Both the position numbers and the translations under genes were made by a program. The notes below the pieces were generated by a model. The model did not search any database. It saw nothing but the letters and a program-made list of their open reading frames with translations, and was not told where the DNA came from. From positions 7,034,426 to 7,098,425 of the forward strand of contig NC_053412.1 of NCBI RefSeq assembly GCF_016859285.1: 64,000 nucleotides of DNA, written 5' to 3'. The stretch's first letter is position 1; the number at the start of each line of letters is the position of its first letter. Source of the stretch: Xiphias gladius (lineage: Eukaryota; Chordata; Actinopteri; Istiophoriformes; Xiphiidae). Positions 1 to 13,600 of the stretch are shown piece after piece.

Positions 1-1389
1 CGAAGAAGTGCTCAGAGTTGTTACGAGGCGTATTCTTTTACTGTTAGGGGAGCTAGGCTAGCACTTTCCCTTTGCTTCAAGCTTTTGTGCTAAGCTAGGC
101 TAAACATTTCCTCAGCCACTATTTGACCTGGGCTAACAGAGCTGACGTTATTAGAAATCTTCTAATATGACTCTGACTAAGAAAGCAAATAAACATCTCT
201 GGAAAAGTCCCTGTCTGAGCATCTGGTCAAACTAAATTGTGGCGGAGTGTGAGACAAAAAAATACATGTGCAAGCCAAATTTAATACTCCTTCAAGACAT
301 ATTTAATGCTGCACAGAATTGGAGTTAAGACTATTCTTGTACAACTAATAAAACCAGTAGCACGAACCCAGTTCTGTATGAATCAGACAAGCAGCACAGA
401 CAAAAACACTGCATGGAGAATAAAATGACCACTAATAACTGCATTTGGGGCATTTTGAGGAACAAGGAGCTTAAATTTAGTTCAGTCATTTAAGAACTTT
501 TCTTTTTTTTTTTTAGACCCACACATATTCCAGACTTTTTGTGAGAGTGATCGTGCTGTGTGCTGACTCATGTTTCCCACTTTGTGCCAACTCATTGTTC
601 CTCCGTGTGGTGGTTTAACATATTCATCTGTGTGTGCGCGCGCGCGTGTGTGTGTGTGTGTGGTGGAAAGTGAGGGGGTTGCCTACCATGATGAAAGCTA
701 CTGTTAACTCGCAGCTTTAATGACAGACTCAGGCTGCCACAGACAGACAGACTTTGTAGAGACAGGACCCCCCTCCCACCACCACCACCACCACCACCCA
801 TCTACCCGCTTTCCCTCAGCCTTCATCTGTGCATCCCACCACACCCACCCACTCCAGGATAATAGCACATTGGTTTCATACTGTTATAATAACAGAGAAG
901 ACAAAAGGAGCTGGATGAGTCTACACCTCGCTTATGGAGCTGATATATTTCTGTTTAGACTCCTATAACTCTCCGTGTAATTTACTGTATATATAATGTA
1001 TGCTCAAAAGTTTTATACACACAGAGCATAAATACTAGTATGTATAACCTACAGTAAAGTGCTTTTGTTCTTTAAAGACCGCATGACTGCAGGTCAGTCA
1101 AAGCTTTCCCGCTTGCAGTTATAATAATTATTATTTCTCCACGAGAGATTAGAAGAAAGATTAAAAAAGAATGAAACCCAGTTTCTGCAGCCCTGTTGCA
1201 ACACAGATCCTTCCGCTCGCAGATTATCAGGCTGCATTCTTTGCAGACTTGTTACTGTTTTCAGCTATGATAATCCAAACATCACTACATGAATGTTGGA
1301 TCTGTGTTCTAAGTGTTCAGAGCCAGCACGCAACAGCTTCAGTCTGTTCGGAGGCACAACTGTGAAACAACACAAAAGTCAGCCTGTGT

Positions 1390-1433
<44 letters not shown>

Positions 1434-1442
1434 AAGCCTCAC
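1..1442 (-). other. creb3l1 intron after the zipper exon, running off the left edge
   Basis: No exon was recognised here. It holds a TG/CG run at 629-662, a CCA run at about 777-797, and the (TG)n run at 1385-1432, which begins about 10 bases past the exon 9 splice donor on the gene strand. Confidence 0.6.
1385..1432. repeat. (TG)n microsatellite
   Basis: About 24 TG units with one interruption. On the creb3l1 strand it reads (CA)n and lies immediately downstream of the exon 9 donor. Confidence 0.98.
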
Positions 1443-1583
1443 CTGTTGGCAGTCTCCAAGTTTTCTACTTTTCTCCACAGGTCGCTGTTTTCTGACGTGT
1501 AGCTCTCCACCCTGATGCACACAAACAGAAAACAGATTTTTGTCAACATTTTAACTCCGTTATTTGGTAAAGAAATGTTATCT

Positions 1584-1648
<65 letters not shown>

Positions 1649-4600
1649 TATTTCCAGCTGTCAAGCTAATTTTACACCAAACGTTTGAAGCTCAAGAGGT
1701 ATTTGGGCGGTTTCACTGGATTTCAATTTTAGCCTCACTAGAGGCATGGCTTTCTGAATAGCAATGTTGGTCATTTGGTCGGTCCACCACTTTGGTCCAG
1801 ACTGAAATATCTCAACAACTACTGGATGGATTGCCGTAAAATGTCGTACATGTCTCCCAAACGATGAAACCTACTGAGTTTGGTGACCCCCTAACGTTTC
1901 CTGTAGCACCAGCAGCAGGTTGACATTTTAATTTGCACAATAATTTACTTTAAGACCTTCAAAACCAAGACATTCCCATTATCATCAGCTGTACTCTGTG
2001 TTTGGTGCTAATTAGCAAATCTTAGCATGTTAACACGCTAAACTAAGATGGTGAACATGGTAAACACTGCCTCTATGAGCGTGTCAGCATGCCAATATTA
2101 TATAGTTTAGATAGAGAGTTTAGATTTTTCGGTTTTCATCAATAACAACGGTTAAATACACTTGTAATATACCAAATATTTCTGAAACACAAGAATGGGA
2201 TAATAATAGTAGAAAGATCCATCACATTTTATACCATGGTGGTTATAGTACCCTGATAATATTCATATTAGAGACAATATGGATAATATTACTCAAGCTT
2301 GTGGCGGGTCGAGTTTTCCAGCACTTTTAAATGAAACTGAAACATTGCTTGGGTTGATTTAAAAAATGTGTTGCCATCTCCTTTTTATTGAACAATTTCT
2401 AAGACATTTGAAGAAGATCGACTGAATTTTGAGATTAAATTCAACATATAGATCATATTTTGAACAAAAGTACACAGTTTATACACAGTCAAAGAGAAAA
2501 AGAAGACACAGAGGATGAGAGATTCTCTGCTGTAGACCGTCCTCCCCTCATCCCTTTTTCTTTTCTCTTCCTCTGTCTGTCATCTCTGCTAATCCTATTG
2601 ATCTCTTTTATCAATTCAACATCCTGCTTATCTCTTGCTCTCTTTCTCATAATCCTCCGGTTTGGTTTGTATACGTCTCATTTGTACTCATTCCTTTCAG
2701 CAAGTTGCCCTGCTGTTTTCTTTCGGAGGGATCATCCAGTAATTCTGTCCTCCTGATCAAAAACGAAACACTAACACAAAGAGCAGGATTTATTTTTTTA
2801 TACACCTCGTATTATCTCTCTGTTCCCTTGATTCAGTTAAAAGATGAGGACACAACTGTCCCTTTAATAGGATTAATAGGACATTTTGTTACCACCTGTA
2901 GGAGCCTCTCTGGGAACTTATCAAGTCACTGTACCGATTTACTTTTTGTGATGAAAGTGATGTTAAAAAATAAGCCCCCATTCTCATCTCTTTCACTCTC
3001 CCTGTCAGAGAGTCTTTGAATCCGACCCATGTGTTCAGCAGGTTATTGGAGTCCTGCCATAGCAAGGAATGGCCACAATAACAAAGGAAAGAAAGCAAAA
3101 GAGGAGAACGGAGTTTCTTTTCACTTTTGATGTTCTTAAATGAATCCGATGATTTAGACGGGAGTGCTGATGAAATATAGTACATCCTGTAATCTAACCC
3201 CACTGGAGGCAACCCACCAGCTGGGGTTTGCTGGTGTGCTGCCTCCAGTTTAATCCCCTGCAGAGCTCTTGTGTCTGTTACCACACTCAGCTCCAAACCA
3301 GTTGGCAGAACCTCTAAATACAAAAAACTGCCTCTTAACTAAACTTCATCTGTCAAGTTCACTTCAGCATTACACAACTCTATCTTTTCTCCCCCTCTGC
3401 CAGCTGCATTTTTCATTTTCTGTGCCTGTCATGCACATAAAGAGCACACAATTATGTATAAAAAGGCCCATGGTTAGATTCGATTCAGGGAAAACCTCAA
3501 TGACCAACATGGCTGCCTTCTGGATCAAATACATTGTTAGACAGCTCGGCGAAGCGGTAGAAAAAGTTATTGATATCTCTATATGTACCGGCATGATTTG
3601 GTTCTGATTCAATGAGAAACTACTTTTTAAAAAAAATATCCTGGTTCACAGAAAACGATGAATCCTACGCAGCGTTTTGATTTGAAACATCCCGTCACCA
3701 AGCTTGAAAGATAAGTCAACGAATCCCATAAAAAGAGCAAAACCGACAATGAATTGATCCTACTATCTTATTCCTCTATGCAACAGACTTCCATTGTTGT
3801 CCAAAAACTACTAAAAACATATCAATGATCCACACTGTTGACATGTTCCTTTAGTACCAAGAACCCACACACTGTAGTTTATTTTAGTTAGTCCCACATA
3901 AACTGTGCTGCTGCTGTAAATACACACTAGAGCACACAATGTGTATCAGCCCACATATTAAAACAGTCCACAATAAATAAACTATTTAGTGTATTAGTGG
4001 CCAGCTATAGTGTTTTAAGAAATCATTGAGCCTTTTTTTTTTTTTTTTTTTTAAACCATGAAACTTTGTATTTGTGTTTTTAAAGAATTACGTTCACAAT
4101 GGGGACCAGTGTGCTGGGGGCTGAGTGCCAAGGATAGGGTACGGAAGTCAGAAAGTGTTGAGACACAGGCCTCAGCATGCCGCAAGTAAAGTGCTCATCG
4201 GATTGTCTACAGCCTCCGAAACCGCCTGTCTGACACCTTCTCATCGCGGTTGGGCGACTTGATGTACGTCGATGGTTGTCTGGAGCATACTGAGGCCTTC
4301 ACGCCTTTGCTGGTTTTGGTCTTTTCACGGGATTTGTTGACGACAAGAGACCTATAGAACAACACCAGCTTGATCCTTAAAAAAAAATCTGTCACTATGC
4401 CACTAACAGCAGGCCAAGTCAATGACTGAGTCTTGTAGAATCCGTTCACCAAATTCAAGAACTGCAATCCATTCGGTTTTTAATTCTGTATTAATTACAG
4501 AACAATTTAGCAACAATGGTGCATGAACTAAATATTGTGAATAATCTGAGTTTCTGATTTTAACTGTGGCCACTGATATACTGTAGTGTGGTTACTGTCA

Positions 4601-7600
4601 TACCTTTTGAGGGGACTATTATGCGAAAAGTGTTTGGAAGTCGCAGAGTGACAGACAGATACAAAGGTAAACCAAAAGAAGTGGAAAAGAAATGGAAAAA
4701 CAAGGGCAAAGATTTTTTCCAAGCCTTACTTTTTCTCCAGACATTCCACATACTCTTTCTTCTTCCTCCGACTCTCCTGAGCTGAGATCTGAGAAGAAAA
4801 ACAGACATACATTAATATCTTTTTATTTTTTTACATTTATTTTAATGTTTTTTTGTAGTAATTTACAGGTGTTTTTTTTTTGAGTGTCAGGAACCCCAAT
4901 ATATTTCTTCAGGTGGAGCAAAAGACCAGTTCCAGTAAATGTCTGATATCATGATAAAAATTTCCATAACGTTTTGTTTTAGCATCGCCATTTGATTCAG
5001 TGTCTGAGCTCTCTGGTGTTAGAGTAATGCCACCACTCAACTGAACTGTTTCAGCTCTGCTTGGCTGTCAGAATCGACAGCAGTCTGACTCATTGATTCT
5101 GTAAATAGCTGATGTTTCCCTCAATCAGATGTTGAGTTCAGCTGTGAGCATAAAGAGAACGAAAGGTGCAGCGTTTACCTTATTTTTAATCTTCCGTCGG
5201 ACTCTCTTCAGTGCTTTCTCTTCACTCTTGGTGAGAGGAAGTTTGTTGGGTACCGGGTAACCCTCAGCAACCAGGGTCCTCTTCTCTTCTTCTGTAAGCA
5301 TGAGGGGTCCTGAACCCTGCAGCTTCTGCACAACGAAACACGCACTTAATAATATATTATCAACCACTATCAGAAGCGTACCTTAAAATAAACCCTGTGT
5401 GGGACTGACTCATTATCTTTTCATCTACATGAAGAGTCAAACTGATTCACCAAATTCTCAAAAACTTCTGTGTCTGACTACCCACGCCAGCGTGCGTTCA
5501 AGCACACTCACTCTAGTCTAAGAGATTAACCAGTAAAATAATGAAACCCGATGCTCTGCCAGAGTCAGCAGGTGACTTTTAGCCTTCAGATTATCACAGC
5601 GCCAGGTGAAACTTAAATTCTCAAACTTCCTTGTCCCTTCATATGGAACAAGGATTCTGTTGCGTCGCAGCACAAGAACAATCCTGTAATCACATCTTAC
5701 AGCAGTTCAGCTGTTCAGATGCTTGATTACCACGTGTTTTTTTTTTTTTTTTTTTTTTTTACTGACAATGAGCAATCCTGTATAAACATTTGGTTATAAC
5801 TTATGACGTTAGTACAAATGTGATTCATTTGTTCGGAGAAAAGCTGCTGAATCAGACAGACAATGGCCAGACACTGAAAATCAGATTTTCACTGAATTGA
5901 CCCATTTAATCAGCATATGACAGGACTGATTTAACCCTAAAATTTCAGCTTGTTTGCACCCCAAAGTCCCCACTATACAGAGTCTGTAGTTAGGACAAAA
6001 CCAATTCTCTACATTCCCAGAAGCAGACAAGTTAACAATATACTTAGGGACTAAGTAAACATTGGGTTCCTCATGTTCTTCCACTCACATGTGGTGCAGT
6101 GAGGAGAGGTGAAGAGGAGATGGCTGAGGAAGAGGAGGAGGAAGAGGAAGAGGCACGACCTCCTGGCCTCTGTTGTGGTTGAGGGGAAGACGGGGGCAGG
6201 GGGAGGTGTGGGGAGGAGGGAGGGAGGGAACCGTCACTGTCGCCGTGGTTACTGCTGGGAGGGGTGGGCGGGAGCTGGAGAGCATCGTCTAGAGAGGAGG
6301 AGAGTGTTGAATGAGTGTCTCCACTTCACACTAAGGATATTCTCCATTTCTTTGACAAGTATGTCCGTGGTAAATGAAAATTTCCTACATGACATATCTG
6401 TTTTCTGTTTTACCTTATGTGCTGCTAAAAGAAAAAAAAAAAAAAACAAGAGCCACTAAAAATATACTGATTGATTCTGAAATATCAAAACTTCTTGTGA
6501 TTACTGTGGCATAAAGATAGAGATATGGATTTACAGTCACAAGGTTCGACTTCCCTTTGGGCTGAGAGTTAGGACAGCTTTACAGCCTGGGAGTAAGCTC
6601 TGCCTGACGAGAAAAAATTCAGGGCATATATTCGCTGACAGATATATTTGATTGATTTTTTTGAGGCTGAGTTTTGATTTCATCAGACCTGGGCTTGCAA
6701 CAGCCTGTATTATTTTAGGTGGAAAAGGTTGCTGATTGGTTGTCTTTCAAACATTTTCATGATTTGATCATGTTTTCTTGAAAAGATTGCAGGGATTGGA
6801 CATAGATTTTGTGGACTGGATACCTTTGTCCCTTCCTATATTGACCAATTCTGCTGAATTGAATTGTGATACCACTGTAACATGTGTTTTTGCATCTGTC
6901 TGTGCTGCATGTACCGCTGGGCAGGCTGAGATACTGTCCAATCTCTCTGGGTTCATCTTTTATAGCCACTGGTTTCATATCATCTTGACTGTGCTCCTGC
7001 AGAGGAAGCAAACACACAAACAACAGTAATGCTGATGAACATCGCTTCTGAACTGACCAGTGAAAATCAACAACGTAATATGTAGTGTTTCATTGTTGTG
7101 GGTTGGATGCTAACCGTGTGTTTCCAAGCCGATCCTCTGTGTGGGGGGGCAGGGCTTAATATGAGAGGCGGGCCTTCCAGAGGCTGAGGGTCTAACCTTT
7201 GACCCACATCTGGTTCCTCCTGTTTCACCAAGATGGCTGACAGGTCCTGACTGAAGCTCCATTCAAACTCTAAGGAAAAGACAGAAAACAATACAGTAAA
7301 TGTCCACATGTACATTTATGTACACGTGTACTTTTGTTGTACACCAAAGTGAAATGTGTCCATTTGGCGATGGGCAAGTTATATTATTTTGTAGGTCTGT
7401 GCTGAATCTCTCTAAAATACCTGTGTGAGTAGGTATACATTTTAAAGATAATTATTAACACTAACTCTACTTAACAGTTTGGCCTCTGTTCTTGGTCCTA
7501 AATCACTGAAATAATGTTAAGTGATCTGCCATTAAGGCCTTGAAAAAACACATCTCTGTAAAGTTTCCTTGAACTTAAATTTTCAGAGCAACATTAGTAA

Positions 7601-10600
7601 AAACTTGTATTTCTCTTTAGGGAGGCTTTGCTGTAGGTCTTCCAATGGGAAGTTACTGGTCGCTTATAAATCACACTCTCAAAGAGCTTCCCCAAAACAT
7701 TAGAGCACTTCCTGACAAAGCTGGTTATTACAGACTGCTGGACGACGTCGCTCTGGCAACTGTGGTGCATAATTTGTCTCCAGTGAGTGTGTATCTACCC
7801 TCAAATAAAAAGATGGGCTTAACCAGCAACTCGTCCTCAGTATCCTTCCTCAGAAAAGAAACAGTTGCAGCCTTTCAACATTGTAGAAAATATGCATAAT
7901 TGAGTGAATCAACAATGAGGTCAGAGTACAATTTCACAGGAGGTTCACCGAAGCACAATGAGGATATTTTTCTCGAGGCATATCACAGGTACTCCATTGT
8001 TTAGTCTACTGTGACCTGCAGAAAGTATTTTTAGGGACATAAGTGCACTGCAGGGCTGCAGCAACGTTAGTCACTGGCACTCCTGGTATATCTGGTGTCC
8101 TAGTGGGCAAGATGAGGAGGCTCCGGTTGTCCCTGCCAGCTGCTGACCTCTGGGGGGGGACAGATGTTTGTTGTGGAGCATCATTACAATTCTTCAGTGA
8201 AAACATGTGTGACATGAGAATTGGATACATACGGTTTATTTTAAGCTCATTTAAAGAAATGATTACTGGTAATCTGCTCTGTCAGCTCGAAAACTCAATG
8301 CACCTTATTGTCCCTCAGTCTGTTCTGAACTTCCCTTGCTTTCTGCTGTCACCTGTCACCATCTTGCTAATGTCAGTCTACCCTCATGCACCTGCATGCA
8401 TGACTATTTTGTGGTCTGCGTTTATCATGTCAGACGGGTGTATGTATATTATATATTCTGCAAGCTTTTTATGTCTGTGTTTCTGCTTTGCATGTTCCAG
8501 ATAGTGTCTGGCAATGCAGCACAATGGTCTTATTTGGTCCATATTTCTATTAACAATAATATCTAATTTTATTGCTATCATTAGACTCTGTTCTGCATAT
8601 CTTAAATAGTACCTTGATATGTAGCCCTGAATATCAATCTTATACTTTTTTTTTTTTTTCAGGGTGACTCTGTAACATCTGTCCAGGGACTACAGATGAA
8701 AAATAGCCTCTTGACTAACTATGACACATTTACAGCCATGTTTATTAATGTGCACTGTCCCTGTTAAATGAAACAAATAAAAATTGAATAAATGAAAATG
8801 AAATCCTGAAAATTAGTATTGTTCAAACTGAATGAATCATAAGGAACTACAATGACTGTAGTCCAGTGATTCCCAACCAGTGAGGTAGCTCAGCCAATAT
8901 GAAAAAATAAAACAAATAATAATAAATACATAATATATGATAATAAAACAAATATACCCCTATATTAGTGCTTAAGAAGCATATAAAACACAACAATAGA
9001 AAGGGAAATTGGTGTGAGGCTAATCTAATCTATATTTATTTTCACGATAACCAAAAAAATGTCAGCTAAGCGTGCACAGGGAGTCAGTTGTAACGCCTGA
9101 ACGCCGCAAGCTGTGGACAGAGCAGTGGACATAGATGGCTTTAACTAAGGCATAAATGGTTGAAAACTTGACCAAACTGACAGAAAAAAAGAGACCAGGC
9201 CTTAACAGCATCCTTATTATCTTGTTAAAAAAAGAAAAAAGTTAATAATCAAAACGTTTTAGAATACCTTGTTATGAACATGACCATAAACGATTGAGAA
9301 TCACTGTTGTAGCATTCATATGTTCATTGCTCTCACAAAGTTATCAATGGAGTCTCTCAAAACCTGAAACTCGTTGACGTTTCACTTCAAGACTGCTGAT
9401 GGTTGACACCATCAAATTCTGTGTGCCTATAAGCACACATATCAGGGACAAATTCCATGTACTTTGCCCAGATAAACAACATGGTAGTACTTGAGAGCTC
9501 ATATTATATTTAGACTTCACTGTCCACATCACTTCACTGCTGACTTTCCCAAAACTTCCTACAGTGGGTTAAGGGCAGCCTTAACTCCCACACAGCTTGG
9601 TAACCACTGTGAGGACCTCTTGCAACCACCACTGGACCTCCTCAAAGAGCCTCTGACATTATCGGATATTATCCCGCTCCTGCAAGAGGGCCTGAAAAAA
9701 ATGTTTTTAAAAAAATCTTGCCACTGGGAAGAGAGAGTCGTTTCTCCTCAAGGATGCCTCACAGAACAGGATTACTGAGCTAGCTGGATAGCTGTACCGA
9801 GGAAAGCCTAGAACAGCTGTTTTTCTGTTCATGCTCCAGATTTGGTTGTTTCCAGATTTTACTCTGCACACTATCCAGCTAACTTAATTCCTCTTTGAGA
9901 GAGAGAATCCAGATGCTGCAATCAACAGCATTATATAACCCAAAGTTAAACGACTAGGTGGCCTCTCTCTTGCAGCTCAACTCTGATCTTTCCATCAGGT
10001 GTCTCATTCGGTGGATTTAAAAAGGAGTCTTCCACCAATAATACACATGAAGGAGTGGTTTACTGGTCATGGGGAGTACTACTAAGCTGGCAGCAACTGG
10101 TGTATAATGCCATCCGTGGCTCAGGGGGACCTTTTTAAGCTTAAGAAAATATCCATAATGATATCATAGTGATATCTTCAGGGGCACCTAAAGCCTCTGC
10201 TATAAGCTGGAGGTGTAGAGTTTGAAAGATGCGGGCTTTTACCAGGCAGACTGGGTCTGGAAAAAAAAAAAAAAGATACTGTCGAGTGGATTATGGGAAA
10301 TGTAGAATCGAGAATTTATGGAGCTTAACCAATACTCAGAACTAAAACTCGGGATGTCTCGGCCTATGCATCATCAGTTTTTAAAACCATTCTTTTTCTT
10401 AATCCATCTAGCACCATTACATCAGATAGAAATTATGTTAATGTCTTTCATACACATTTTTATACACATCTTTTGTTCAAAATGATGTTCTGTTTATTTG
10501 CACAGTGCGCGTCCACACAGCATGATGAAGTTTATAATGATGGACCCACCAATGGGTCTGCCAGAGTTGAATGTTAACCATGTATGCTTTCAATTAAGAC

Positions 10601-13600
10601 CCTTTTAAAAGGGGAACTGATTAGGCACTGTTCCAAGGGAGCCTCATTAGGCAAAAGTGCAACTAATAATCTATATTTTTTTATTTTAAGTTTGACTTCA
10701 AATTCAAAAGTGAAACTGTGACAACTTTCTAGAAGGAAATAGCAACTATAAAAGGTAATTGTCGGTTGAGACGGAGGGGTGTGTGATGTTTTATCAAGTC
10801 AACATTGTTTGTCGCAGGGTGTATGGAAAGAAAAAGGTTGCAGTTTAACAAGACAAGGACTGCTGTGTGTGTTTGTGTGCTTGGGTGTGCTCGGGTGTGT
10901 GTGTATTGGGAGTGAACTTCATTTTAATCACCTCCGGGTTTCCTAGCAACATTCTGCTGGTAAAATGCTCTGAAGTTTACAAGCTGTGTGAGTGAGTGTG
11001 TGAGCGTGTGAGCGTGTGAGCGTGTGAGCGTGTGAGCGTTGGGCAGAACCAGAGGGGGATGGAGGTGTGTGCCCGTCAGAGAGCTGGTAGCTTGTCTTGT
11101 TATCCTATCCATCACTACAGCAGGGATCAGCTCGCTAAGAATCCATCCTAAAAACAGATCCCCAATGCTTCTCTCTGCTGGTTCAGACAAACCCAGAGCC
11201 AACAGTTGGTGGTTTCAATATCAGAACTGACCTCAAGATTGTCAAAGAATAACTGGCTGTTTACAAGAGAATTCTCGAGTTGATCAGTATTGGAGCCAAT
11301 CAAGCCGTTTATTAGTATCAACTTTATTGATTCCAATTAAATTCAATCTGCCCATTAGCCCACTGGATAAACATTTTCATAGCAAACATTTTGGCATGTC
11401 ATAGCAGGAAAACTGCAAGAGTAATTGATAACATTAAAAAAAATTGGCTTCCATTTTTTCATTTTCATTTATGCAAGCTTGTTCCAGGTGCATGCTGACT
11501 CGATATAATGGCTTGCTGAGACGCTTGATGGCACTGAGCCACCGCTAACAATTTGTTTGTTTGTTTGTTTCTTTTTTCCTGCTATGATAAGTCAAAATGA
11601 ATCTGCTGGGAAAAAGGTAAACCTTTTGAAGTGATGTTCACACTAGAGGAAAGGTCAGAGGTTCACCAAAAAAATATTAGGGTGGTCATCAGTTCAACGT
11701 TGACCCGGCGGAGGCACTGCAGGAAAGGTCTCAGTGTTACCAAAATAAGTTCTGTTTATACTGTGTGTTTCACTTCTGGTCCTAGATCAGCAGGAAGTAA
11801 TTAATGCCATCACATATCCCTAGAGTTCAGTAAGGTAAAGTGTTTGGCTGCAACTGACAATTACCTTTTTTTCTGTCAATTTATCTGTTGATTATTTTCT
11901 AATTATCAGTTCATTGTTTGGTCTATTAAAATGCCTGAAAATTGTGAAAAATGCCCATTGTAATTTCCTAAAGTCGTCGGTAATATCTGTCTGTGCCAAT
12001 GTATCCAAAGACAGGGAAAAGCTTTAAATTTGAGAATCTGAGAAAAATACACTGTTTAATCTTGTGGCTGTAACGTGTTAAATTTAAAAAAAAGGGACAC
12101 ATAGTGCTGACACAGCATGGAAAACAAAGTTGCAGCTAATAAAATAAAAATATGCAGTGAAATTTGTCAAATTTGAATCAACCTAGCCACCAAAAATCAA
12201 GATATGAGGCTCTAGACGAAGATGTTTGGATCAAAATGTGTACAGAACCACTTCATCATCCTACGTACCAACGAACTGTGTGGCGCTAACTCCAACCAGT
12301 TCACCAGAGCAAGTTCTGTCACGGCCCAGTTTGGTGCAAATCTCTCCATAGACTTCACCCTGACCACTGGACGATTTAAGTTGTTAATAATGTGACTGAT
12401 CAGCATTGCGACTGACGCTTAAAAGAGATTAGGAAGAACATTAGGAAACTCAGTTTTTGGGTGGATTCACCATTTACTCATTCCGTACATCCTCTTTACA
12501 AAGTAAGACCCTCAGAAGTCTCTCCTAATGAGGGCGGCCCCGCTGCTATCCTGAGCCTCGTTAAGTCCCCTGCTCTCGTTAAGCCAGGGGTTGATTGGAA
12601 GCCTTCTACTACCATTTCTTTAATGAATACCAGAAGCCATTAGCTGTTGGCCAAAGCACTGGAAAACTGTCCTGTGCATCTGTGGCTACTCTGGTAGTTT
12701 CATCGGAGACAAAGTGACACATCTTTTGACAGAGTTTCAGAGGAAGTTTGATTATAAAGACTGTTTTTGATTATTCTCTGGATTCTTTTACAGTTCTACA
12801 TTATTTCGGACTATTTTCTCCCTGTCTTTTGTTCTTTTTTACTTCATGTTACGAGAGATGCTCTTCATAAATATAATACTATGCGGTGCACTCAGTAACA
12901 CATACTTACCCTAGTCATCATATGGACTGCTGCCGACAGAGGAGTTTTACTTTGATTTGCACGTTGGCTTGATTAAGGTGCAATTGCCAAAAGCCAGGTC
13001 CTAACATAACTGAGTAAAATTTGCTACTGAAGAAGAAAAAGGGGAAACTTCACATTTAGTAGCTATGACAGAATTTTTTATATTGCACAAGTTATAAAAA
13101 AATTTGTATATTTGTAACAATTTTAACGATTAATTCTGATTTAAACACAAGAGCTCAACGGGAAAACAAAGTTCTTCTGTTATCCACCTGGGTGTTGACA
13201 GTCCGACTATATATTGTGTGTTGCATTCCACATATAGAATATGAATCACTTAAAGTATGTGCAGGGAGTTTAAACGTCATTTTAGACATTAAATACTGTT
13301 CTATATTTCTGCAGTACTGCCCAGCGTGAAGTAAATGTGAAAGATGCTGTGGGTAAAAGTAATGAAAGTAAAACCTGATCCTCCCAGTTACCATTTTAAC
13401 TGGATGCTGCATTAACAGAAAAAAAAATAAAAAGAGAGTCTGCCTGTGTAGGTACAACGTTGTAAACACAGGTAAGAAATCCTGTCGGAGGAGCAATGCT
13501 TAACGACCAAAGGCTCCTGGCAGTCGTCACATGGAGCTTACAGAGGAGAGGCGGTGACTGTGTTTGATCTCAGTGGGACAGAAGCAGTATTAAAACAATA

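Larger units (their letters stand above)
1512..4729 (-). other. creb3l1 intron 8
   Basis: A 3.2 kb intron between the basic-region exon and the zipper exon. It contains the family A repeat, the (CA)n run and a poly-T run at about 4034-4052. Nothing else recognisable was seen. Confidence 0.7.

Noticed and set aside
1180-1215. Possible next creb3l1 exon (minus strand TTGCAACAG..CTGCAGAAACTG resembling LLQQLQKL)
   Set aside because: Two extra bases break the frame, no acceptor fits the phase, and the following sequence does not continue the zipper.
6085-6285. 66-codon minus-strand ORF over creb3l1 exon 6
   Set aside because: It is in a different frame from the one required by the exon 5 and exon 7 phases, which encodes the PPTPPSS and poly-Ser segment.
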